DNA of 27,185 bases. It comes from an uncultured Clostridia bacterium. Lineage in GTDB: Bacteria > Bacillota > Clostridia > UMGS1810. This document shows positions 1-6,016 of this stretch, piece by piece (within the stretch, counting starts at the first letter, position 1; the number at the start of each line of letters is the position of its first letter). The position numbers and the translations under genes were made by a program. Below the pieces are notes generated by a model. The model did no database searches. It was not told the origin of the DNA and worked only from the letters and a program-made list of their open reading frames with translations. The stretch is taken from assembly GCA_905210855.1 (NCBI GenBank), contig CAJLYL010000015.1:1-27185 (forward strand), written 5' to 3'.

Positions 1-143
1 AGCGGCTCCTCCCCCGTCGGCTCGGCAAAAATCGCCGCGCTGCCGCCGGTGCGGAAAGTGCAGTGCGCACTCATCGGTTCGTTTATTTTCACTCCGTCGT
101 CGCCGAGGATTTTTTTCAGATTGTCATATACAGCACTATTCAT
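1..143 (-). CDS. murB: UDP-N-acetylenolpyruvoylglucosamine reductase, N-terminal fragment (partial)
   Basis: Only the first 47 or so codons are in the window; the gene runs off the left edge. The visible peptide begins MNSAVYDNLKKILGDD and contains the segment MSAHCTFRTGGSAAIFAEPT, which matches the start of the MurB FAD-binding domain (the family's H-T-T-F-R/K-I-G-G-P-A block). MurB reduces UDP-GlcNAc-enolpyruvate to UDP-MurNAc in the cytoplasm, the second committed step of peptidoglycan synthesis. A GGGAG ribosome binding site lies just upstream of the ATG, and only 14 bases separate it from the stop of the glucokinase gene, so it is very likely the third gene of an hprK-glucokinase-murB operon. 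In many Clostridia hprK and murB are near rapZ, yvcK and whiA, so those may follow outside the window; that is inference. Confidence 0.85.
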   Translation of the reverse strand, partial: MNSAVYDNLKKILGDDGVKINEPMSAHCTFRTGGSAAIFAEPTGEEP

Positions 144-157
144 ATTAACTCCCGTTA

Positions 158-1105
158 TCACAGCGCGAGCAATGCCGCGCCTATTATGCCGGCGTCATTG
201 CCGAGCTTGGCTATAACTATCTCAGTGGGTCTCACAAGGTCGCCGCCGTAGCTGCCTTCCCTTACATATTTCTTCACCGGTTCGAGAAGTCTGTCGCCCT
301 GGTTGCTTATGCCTCCGCCGATTGCGATATACTGCGGCTGAAATGTATTGACTATATTTATTATGCCCTCGGCAACATATCTTATATATTTGTCCACTAC
401 CTCTTTTGCCACTGCGTCACCGGCGTTAGCGCAGTCAAAGGTTATCTTGCCTGTGGCGCTGCCGCCGTTTGCCGCAATCTCCCTTGCAAGCGCGGAATCG
501 GGGTTTTTGTCCGCCGCGCGCTCGGCGTCGCGTATCAGCGCCGTCGCAGACGCATACGCCTCCCAGCAACCTTTTCTGCCGCAGGTACACTGCTCGCCGT
601 CCATAGCGATAACGGTATGACCCAGCTCGCCGGCAACGCTATTAAAGCCGGTGTAAATATTTTTATTTATGATTACTCCGCCACCGACTCCCGTGCCGAG
701 AGTAACCGCCACAAAATCCTCTATGCTGTCGTCGTTCATTGCAAAATATTCGCCCAGAGCGGCGCAGTTGGCGTCATTGCCGATATACACCGGCTTGTCA
801 ATATATTTGCGCACCTCCGCGCACAGCGGCGCATTCTTGAGGTTGATGTTGTTTGCATAGATAACCACGCCGTTTTTGTCGTCAATCGAGCCGGGGCAGC
901 CCATGCCTATCGCCGCCACATCGTCAAGAGAGATGTTTTGGTTCTCCATGACCGATTTTATGAGGCCGGCAATATCCTTTGCCAGCACGTCGTAGCCGAG
1001 CGCCGCCTGAGTGGGCGCGCTCTGCTTGTACAACAGCTTGCCGTCGGGGCTGACTACTCCTGCTTTTATTCCTGTTCCGCCGATGTCTATTCCAAAGTAA
1101 ACCAT
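158..1105 (-). CDS. glcK: ROK-family glucokinase
   Basis: A 315-residue cytoplasmic sugar kinase of the ROK family, likely phosphorylating glucose to glucose-6-phosphate with ATP. The N-terminal phosphate-binding motif is GIDIGGT (residues 5-11). The probable catalytic aspartate is D111 in GNDANCAALGE. E160-x-G-H163 and the zinc-binding cysteines C173, C175 and C180 (CTCGRKGC) give the ROK signature. Length is typical for the family (about 300-320). It starts 20 bases after hprK with a good AAGGAGA site. Its place between hprK and murB suggests it feeds sugar phosphate into glycolysis and cell-wall precursors and is co-expressed with the catabolite-repression kinase. Substrate is inferred: N-acetylmannosamine, fructose or other hexoses are possible in this family. 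Confidence 0.9.
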   Translation of the reverse strand: MVYFGIDIGGTGIKAGVVSPDGKLLYKQSAPTQAALGYDVLAKDIAGLIKSVMENQNISLDDVAAIGMGCPGSIDDKNGVVIYANNINLKNAPLCAEVRKYIDKPVYIGNDANCAALGEYFAMNDDSIEDFVAVTLGTGVGGGVIINKNIYTGFNSVAGELGHTVIAMDGEQCTCGRKGCWEAYASATALIRDAERAADKNPDSALAREIAANGGSATGKITFDCANAGDAVAKEVVDKYIRYVAEGIINIVNTFQPQYIAIGGGISNQGDRLLEPVKKYVREGSYGGDLVRPTEIVIAKLGNDAGIIGAALLAL

Positions 1106-1125
1106 GTTAAAATATCTCCTTAATA

Positions 1126-2061
1126 TTAGTTATCGCCCATTTCGTTCATGAGTCTCTTGTTAAGTTCCTCAGCCGCGTTGTAGCCGAGTTTTTTCTGTCT
1201 GTTGTTCATGGCGGCAACCTCCACCACGACTGCGAGATTTCTGCCCGGCTTCACGGGCACCGTGAGTGCCGGCACGTCCACACCGAGAATATTGTTGTAC
1301 TCCGTGTTGAGTCCCAGGCGGTCATATTGTTTTTTCTCTTTCCACTGCTCCAGATTGATTATCATGTCAATCTTCTCCGTCTGCTTGATTGCGCCCATGC
1401 CGAAAATCATCTTTACATCTATAATGCCTATGCCGCGCAGCTCCACAAAATGCCTTATTATGTCGGGCGCATTGCCCACCAGGCTGATGTCGGACACTCG
1501 CTTGATTTCCACCGCATCGTCCGCGACAAGCCGATGACCGCGCTTAACAAGCTCTATCGCAGTTTCGCTCTTGCCCACTCCGCTGTCGCCGAGGAGCAGT
1601 ATTCCCTCGCCGTACACTTCCACCAAAACGCCGTGCATGGTGAGCCGCGGCGCAAGGTGCAGATTCAAGTAAGCAATGAGCGCACTGACAAACCTCGAGG
1701 TTGACATATGGGTGCGCATAAAGGGTATGTTGTACTTCTTTGCAAGATACATCATCTCCTCCGGCGGCTCCATGTCGCGCGTGATGACAACGGCAGGTAT
1801 GTCCTCGCGGAAGAGGGCGTCGAGCGCACTCATGCGCATATCCGATGTCATTCTCTCCAGATACGATATCTCCACCTTGCCTATCACCTGCACACGGGTG
1901 TTGTCGAAATATTCAAAGAACCCTGCAATCTGCAAACTGGGTCTGTTTATCTCGTTATTGGTTATCATTATTTCATTCATGTTGTCAGGCTCATTAAGAA
2001 TCTCAAGCTTGAATTCACGCTGAATCTCCAAGAGCGACACACTGAATTTGTGATCTGTCAT
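1126..2061 (-). CDS. hprK: HPr kinase/phosphorylase
   Basis: A 311-residue bifunctional enzyme that phosphorylates HPr on Ser46 and removes that phosphate, the central switch of carbon catabolite control in Firmicutes. The P-loop GDSGVGKS is at residues 158-165, the conserved histidine of the HGVLVEVYG block is H143, and the family signature region LRGIGIIDV follows. Length fits the family (about 310). The target HPr is encoded at 17147-17413 in this window and carries both His15 and Ser46. The ATG at 2061 has only a modest GGTGA-like ribosome binding site, but no alternative in-frame start looks better. It is the first gene of the hprK-glucokinase-murB operon, with a promoter candidate about 50 bases upstream. 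Confidence 0.95.
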   Translation of the reverse strand: MTDHKFSVSLLEIQREFKLEILNEPDNMNEIMITNNEINRPSLQIAGFFEYFDNTRVQVIGKVEISYLERMTSDMRMSALDALFREDIPAVVITRDMEPPEEMMYLAKKYNIPFMRTHMSTSRFVSALIAYLNLHLAPRLTMHGVLVEVYGEGILLLGDSGVGKSETAIELVKRGHRLVADDAVEIKRVSDISLVGNAPDIIRHFVELRGIGIIDVKMIFGMGAIKQTEKIDMIINLEQWKEKKQYDRLGLNTEYNNILGVDVPALTVPVKPGRNLAVVVEVAAMNNRQKKLGYNAAEELNKRLMNEMGDN

Positions 2062-2108
2062 ATGTTCACCGTCCCATTAATCATTTTTCTCTTTTTCCAC
2101 ATACATAT

Positions 2109-2137
2109 TATATATCATATCTTGCCGAATTTAAATA
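2109..2137 (-). promoter_or_regulatory. Candidate sigma-A promoter for hprK
   Basis: On the minus strand there is TTTAAA (2132-2137), a 17-base spacer and a perfect TATAAT (2109-2114), ending about 48 bases before the hprK start. The -35 box is only a 4/6 match. The remainder of the 2062-2336 gap is AT-rich and shows no further gene. Confidence 0.5.
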
Positions 2138-2267
2138 GTTTTTTTACAATTAATTTATTTTTTTCTTCAAAAGTTAATTTGAGATATATTTTTTGTGCAA
2201 TGTGTATATCACAACCGCAAAAACGGCATATTTTGATGTGCAGCCATACATTTTATTGTTTTAACAC

Positions 2268-2296
2268 TTTACTTTGCTAAAATGTTGTGATAATAT
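2268..2296 (+). promoter_or_regulatory. Candidate promoter for the amino-acid ABC transporter operon
   Basis: TTTACT (2268-2273), a 17-base spacer and TAATAT (2291-2296) form a moderate sigma-A-type promoter about 40 bases ahead of the binding-protein ATG. Each hexamer matches consensus at four of six positions. A strong GGAGG ribosome binding site (2324-2328) follows. Confidence 0.45.
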
Positions 2297-2336
2297 ATAT
2301 CCATAAAACAAAGCAAAACAAACGGAGGAATCTATC

Positions 2337-3137
2337 ATGAAAAAATTATTGACAATGGTTATGGCAGTCGTAATGGTATTCGCATTTGCCGCCTGCGGCA
2401 GCGAGACGCCGAAAACAACGGATGAAACAGCGGCGTCCGACTTTGACTACATAAAGAACAAAGGCACAATGACAATCGGCATAACAGAATACGAGCCGAT
2501 GGACTATCAGGACGAGAACGGCGGATGGACAGGATTTGACGCAGAGTTTGCAACAGCGGTTGCAGAAAAACTCGGTGTAAAACCCGAGTTCATAGTAATC
2601 GACTGGGATAACAAGGCGCTTGAACTTGACGCAAAATCAATTGACTGCGTATGGAACGGCATGACCCTCACCGATGAGGTTGAAAACGCTATGGAGTGCA
2701 CAAAGCCTTATGTTGACAACGCACAGGTTGTCGTTATGGCGGCGGACAAGATTGACTCATACAAAGATGCCGATTCCATGAAAGAGCTTAAATTTGCCGC
2801 AGAGGCAGGCTCGGCAGGAGAAGCTGCAATAAAGGACAACGGACTTGACGCTGACTTCACCGCGGTTACGTCTCAGTCTGACGCACTTATGGAGGTTGCA
2901 TCCGGTTCGGCAGACGCCTGCGTTATCGACATAACAATGGCTAACGCGATGACCGGCGAAGGCACAAGCTATGCAAGCCTCAAATCCGGCATAACGCTCA
3001 CCTCCGAGAAATATGTTGTAGGTTTCAGAAAAGGCTCCGACGCTGCGGCAAAGGTTAACGAAATCATCGACGAGATGATGAGCGACGGCACACTTGACAA
3101 GCTGGCAGAAAAATATCAGCTGAACCTTGCGAAATAA
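2337..3137 (+). CDS. Polar amino-acid ABC transporter, substrate-binding lipoprotein
   Basis: A 266-residue secreted lipoprotein of the SBP_bac_3 family. The signal peptide (residues 1-19) ends in an AFAAC lipobox with Cys20 as the lipidation site. A short Thr/Ser/Glu-rich linker leads into a periplasmic-type two-lobe fold: MTIGITEYEPMDYQDENG opens the domain, and DCVWNGMTLT is the family's characteristic ligand-lobe segment. It would deliver an amino acid to the permease (3393-4088) and ATPase (4104-4886) immediately downstream. Specificity is not readable from sequence. A serine acetyltransferase downstream makes cystine or a related sulfur amino acid an attractive but unproven guess; glutamine or arginine are equally allowed. 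Start chosen on the strong GGAGG nine bases upstream. Confidence 0.92.
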   Translation: MKKLLTMVMAVVMVFAFAACGSETPKTTDETAASDFDYIKNKGTMTIGITEYEPMDYQDENGGWTGFDAEFATAVAEKLGVKPEFIVIDWDNKALELDAKSIDCVWNGMTLTDEVENAMECTKPYVDNAQVVVMAADKIDSYKDADSMKELKFAAEAGSAGEAAIKDNGLDADFTAVTSQSDALMEVASGSADACVIDITMANAMTGEGTSYASLKSGITLTSEKYVVGFRKGSDAAAKVNEIIDEMMSDGTLDKLAEKYQLNLAK

Positions 3138-3143
3138 TTAATT

Positions 3144-3190
3144 GAAGTTTCGACTTCGGGGTGTATACCGCGGTGCGCGGTGTGCACCCC
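3144..3190 (+). promoter_or_regulatory. Tandem hairpins after the binding-protein gene
   Basis: Seven bases after the stop codon, GAAGT-TTCG-ACTTC forms a 5-bp stem with a UUCG tetraloop (3144-3157). It is followed directly by a 14-bp stem (3158-3171 with 3177-3190, two G-U pairs, five-base loop). No strong U-tract follows, so this looks more like a 3'-end stabiliser or partial attenuator within the operon than a full terminator. Confidence 0.6.
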
Positions 3191-3233
3191 TTGTCTGCGA
3201 AATGTGGTTCGCTATTGCGTAGTTATGTTCGGT

Positions 3234-3360
3234 TCAAAGGGGTGGTGTGTGTTTTTTATTCTTAGGCGGCGAGTTCAGCGCTACTGCACTGCTGTCCGAG
3301 GAGTCAATAATAAAAAACACACACCGAACCGCCACAAAAATGTATGCGTACTCCGATAAA
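3234..3360 (+). repeat. Dispersed palindromic element, copy A
   Basis: First of three related elements of about 130 bp (others at 14408-14537 and 21882-22011). A perfect 17-bp inverted repeat, GGTGTGTGTTTTTTATT at 3244-3260 and its complement at 3309-3325, encloses a core containing GAGTTCAGCGCTACTGC and GCTGTCCGAG. The left flank has TCAAAGG; the right flank (to about 3360) aligns without gaps to copy C and to the reverse complement of copy B. It lies inside the transporter operon, between binding protein and permease. It carries no transposase and no plausible ORF. A non-autonomous mobile element or a REP-like structured repeat are the main possibilities. Confidence 0.8.
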
Positions 3361-3392
3361 ACACATCAGTATCGTTACGAAAGGATTTTACT

Positions 3393-4088
3393 ATGTTTAT
3401 GACGGTTACCGCCTCCCTTTTGGAAGGCTTCGGCACAACACTTAAAATATTTGCCCTCACCCTGTTGTTTGCTCTGCCGCTCGGGCTTATCATCAGCTTT
3501 GGCTCAATGAGTAAATGGAAACCGGTGAAATGGCTTGTTAAGACATTTGTTTGGATAATCCGCGGCACTCCGCTCATGCTCCAGCTCATTGTCATCTACT
3601 ACGGCCCCGGGCTTATCGCTCGGTGGGCAGGTCGGCTCGAGATGCAGAATTTCATCACCGCATGGCTTGCAACCTGGATTGTTCTTGACAGATTTGCGGC
3701 AGTGCTCATAGCCTTTATCATAAACTACGCCTGCTATTTTTCCGAGATATACCGCGGCGGCATAGAGTCCATACCCGTCGGTCAGTATGAGGCAGGGCAG
3801 GTGCTCGGCATGACAAAGGCTCAAACCTTTTTCAAAGTAGTGCTTTTTCAGGTGATAAAGAGGATTGTCCCCCCCATGAGCAACGAGATAATAACCCTTG
3901 TTAAAGATACGTCGCTTGCGCGGATAATAGCCGTGTACGAGATAATATGGTCGGCTCAGGTTTACATAAAATCCGAAGGCCTGCTGTGGCCGCTGTTCTA
4001 TACCGGCGCGTTTTACCTCATATTCTGCGGACTGCTCACCATACTTTTCGGCAGAATAGAGAAACGGCTCGACTATTATAAAGGTTAA
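3393..4088 (+). CDS. Polar amino-acid ABC transporter, permease
   Basis: A 231-residue membrane protein of the HisM/GlnP type. Hydrophobic segments occur near residues 8-32, 55-75, 85-110 and in the C-terminal third (about 185-220). The EAA-like cytoplasmic loop that contacts the ATPase is seen in GQYEAGQVLGMTKAQTFFKVV (about residues 129-149), and RGTPLMLQL near residue 50 is typical of the family. It forms the membrane channel for the binding protein at 2337-3137. The gap from that gene is 255 bases, unusually long inside such an operon, and is filled by tandem hairpins and palindromic element copy A. An AAAGGA ribosome binding site sits about 8 bases before the ATG. A few bases separate it from the ATPase gene. 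Confidence 0.92.
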   Translation: MFMTVTASLLEGFGTTLKIFALTLLFALPLGLIISFGSMSKWKPVKWLVKTFVWIIRGTPLMLQLIVIYYGPGLIARWAGRLEMQNFITAWLATWIVLDRFAAVLIAFIINYACYFSEIYRGGIESIPVGQYEAGQVLGMTKAQTFFKVVLFQVIKRIVPPMSNEIITLVKDTSLARIIAVYEIIWSAQVYIKSEGLLWPLFYTGAFYLIFCGLLTILFGRIEKRLDYYKG

Positions 4089-4103
4089 GGGAGGAAAATA
4101 ACT

Positions 4104-4886
4104 GTGGCTATACTTCAGATAGAAAACCTTACAAAGAGTTTCGGCGGACTTGAGGTACTCAAAGGGATAGACTTTTCCATGAACGAGGGCGAGGTTGTGT
4201 CGGTCATCGGTTCGTCCGGCGGCGGAAAAACCACATTTCTGCGCTGCATCAACTTTTTGGAGAAACCGAGCGGCGGCAGAATAATATGCGACGGCGATGT
4301 GATATTCGACGGCAGCGACAGCAAAAAGATGACCGCAAAGGAGATACGCGAAAAGCAGCTTAAATTCGGATTTGTGTTCCAGTCGTTTAATCTGTTTCCG
4401 CAGTACAGCGTGCTGGACAATATAATGCTCGCGCCAAAGCTCCTCGCCAAGGAGAGGGACGACTATAAGAAAAACAAAGCGCAAATCACAGACGGCATAA
4501 AAAAACGCGCGCTCGATTTACTTGCGCAATCCGGTCTGTCCGACAAGGCGGACAGCTACCCCTGTCAGCTGTCCGGCGGTCAGCAGCAGAGGGTTGCCAT
4601 TTCAAGGGCGCTTGCGCTTGAGCCGAAAATAATGCTCTTTGACGAGCCGACATCGGCGCTCGACCCTGAGCTCACCAACGAGGTGCTCAAGATAATTAAA
4701 TCGCTTGCCGACAAAAGCATGACCATGATAATAGTCACCCATGAGATGAGCTTTGCAAAAAACATCTCGGACAGAGTGGTGTTTATAGATGACGGGGTAA
4801 TCGCAGAGCAGGGAACAAGCGATGAAATATTCTCAAACCCGAAAAGCGGAAGATTGAAAGAATTTCTGAGTAATACGAGGCTGTAA
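4104..4886 (+). CDS. Polar amino-acid ABC transporter, ATP-binding protein
   Basis: A 260-residue GlnQ-type ATPase that powers the transporter from the cytoplasmic face. Walker A is GSSGGGKT (36-43), the Q-loop region is FVFQSFNLFP (near 90-99), the ABC signature is LSGGQQQR (156-163), Walker B is IMLFDE (176-181), the D-loop SALD follows, and the switch histidine is H213 in VTHEM. The start is GTG at 4104, chosen because a strong GGGAGG site (4089-4094) lies ten bases upstream. It follows the permease by 15 bases. No convincing terminator separates it from the serine acetyltransferase gene, so some co-transcription is possible. Confidence 0.95.
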   Translation: MAILQIENLTKSFGGLEVLKGIDFSMNEGEVVSVIGSSGGGKTTFLRCINFLEKPSGGRIICDGDVIFDGSDSKKMTAKEIREKQLKFGFVFQSFNLFPQYSVLDNIMLAPKLLAKERDDYKKNKAQITDGIKKRALDLLAQSGLSDKADSYPCQLSGGQQQRVAISRALALEPKIMLFDEPTSALDPELTNEVLKIIKSLADKSMTMIIVTHEMSFAKNISDRVVFIDDGVIAEQGTSDEIFSNPKSGRLKEFLSNTRL

Positions 4887-4918
4887 AAATCTTATTTGCA
4901 AACATTCAATTTTAATGC

Positions 4919-4947
4919 TTGACACATTGGCTCATATGCTATAAAAT
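4919..4947 (+). promoter_or_regulatory. Sigma-A promoter for the serine acetyltransferase gene
   Basis: A perfect TTGACA (4919-4924), a 17-base spacer and TAAAAT (4942-4947) precede the cysE-like gene by about 75 bases. This is one of the best promoters in the window and implies that the gene can be transcribed independently of the upstream transporter. Confidence 0.75.
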
Positions 4948-5021
4948 AATAACATATGAAGTAATGTGTCATTTTTTTGTGAATACATATATAACAGCCA
5001 TATATTCTCGGAGGTCATTGA

Positions 5022-5936
5022 ATGAAAGAAAAGACGACTGAAACAATCAATCAAACTATTCAGAAAATCCTGGACAACTACGAAAGCAAAGAACTGCTCA
5101 CCTGCAAGGACGGCAGGAATATGCCGTCCAGGGCAGCTATAATAGATATTATCCATGAGGTGAAAAATATAGTTTTCCCGGGATATTTCGACAGAGAGAA
5201 CATAGCCGGAGAATTCTCGGGGTATTTTGCCGCGGAGAGACTTGCCCATGTGTACAGCTCGCTTAAATCGCAGATAAAAGCGGCGCTTGTTTACAGCGGC
5301 GGCACCGGCGAAGCGAGCGACAAGGCAGAGGACATCTGCTCCAACTTCGTTTCGCAGCTGCCGAACATCCAGGACAAAATGCTAAAGGACGTGCAGGCAG
5401 GATTTGACGGCGACCCTGCGGCAAAGAGCAAGGAGGACATAATCATCTCCTACCCCGGTCTTTTTGCAATATTTGTGTATAGAATCGCCCATGTGCTCTA
5501 TTGCAGTCAGGTGCCTTTCATTCCACGCATCATGACGGAATATGCCCACAACAAAACCGGCATTGACATCAACTCGGGCGCACAGATTGGCGAATATTTC
5601 TTTATAGACCACGGCACGGGAATCGTAATCGGCGAGACGTGCAGCATAGGCAACTTTGTCAAGCTGTATCAGGGAGTAACCCTCGGTGCGTTGTCCACAA
5701 GGAGCGGTCAGCAGCTCTCGGGAGTAAAACGCCACCCGACAATCGGCAACAACGTGACAATCTATGCCGGCTCAACCATTCTTGGCGGCGAGACGGTAAT
5801 CGGCGAAGAGTGCATAATCGGCGGAAACTGCTTTATTACAAAATCTGTTCCGCCCCACACCAAAGTCAGCCTGAAAGAACCCGAACTTGTGTTCAAAGGA
5901 CCAAAGAAGCCCGGCATTTGCGGCTGGGAGATATAA
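5022..5936 (+). CDS. cysE: Serine O-acetyltransferase
   Basis: A 304-residue cytoplasmic enzyme that acetylates L-serine from acetyl-CoA, giving O-acetylserine for cysteine synthesis. An N-terminal helical region (about 1-150) is followed by the left-handed beta-helix of hexapeptide repeats. The catalytic-type segment is FIDHGTGIVIGET (near residues 192-204), then VKLYQGVTLGAL and RHPTIGNNVTIYAGSTILGG. It is longer than the Bacillus enzyme (about 217) and resembles the long form found in many anaerobes. The ATG has a GGAGGT site about 11 bases upstream. It has its own promoter (4919-4947), and a strong terminator follows four bases after the stop. No cysK is visible nearby. Confidence 0.93.
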   Translation: MKEKTTETINQTIQKILDNYESKELLTCKDGRNMPSRAAIIDIIHEVKNIVFPGYFDRENIAGEFSGYFAAERLAHVYSSLKSQIKAALVYSGGTGEASDKAEDICSNFVSQLPNIQDKMLKDVQAGFDGDPAAKSKEDIIISYPGLFAIFVYRIAHVLYCSQVPFIPRIMTEYAHNKTGIDINSGAQIGEYFFIDHGTGIVIGETCSIGNFVKLYQGVTLGALSTRSGQQLSGVKRHPTIGNNVTIYAGSTILGGETVIGEECIIGGNCFITKSVPPHTKVSLKEPELVFKGPKKPGICGWEI

Positions 5937-5939
5937 CAG

Positions 5940-5986
5940 AAAATCACCGCAGCACACGGAGAAAACACGCGTGCTGCGGTGATTTT
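5940..5986. terminator. Bidirectional intrinsic terminator between cysE and blaR1
   Basis: A 16-bp perfect stem (5940-5955 with 5971-5986), GC-rich at its centre and bounded by A4 on one side and T4 on the other, lies between the convergent genes cysE and blaR1. It can terminate both. Confidence 0.9.
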
Positions 5987-6016
5987 AATTTGAATTTAGC
6001 ATATATTCGTCTGCGC

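Noticed and set aside
3244..3325. Reading the element arms as ordinary rho-independent terminators
   Set aside because: The T-runs are inside the stem arms and not after a GC-rich stem, and one copy is in mid-operon. They could still pause polymerase, but the canonical terminator layout is absent.
3504..4484. A 326-codon open frame on the minus strand opposite the ABC permease and ATPase
   Set aside because: The plus-strand permease and ATPase carry all family motifs; the antisense frame has no recognisable features and is a codon-bias shadow.
4887..5021. A T-box or S-box type riboswitch upstream of cysE
   Set aside because: The gap is only 135 bases, the promoter leaves about 70 bases of leader, and I see neither conserved T-box sequence nor a terminator before the start codon.
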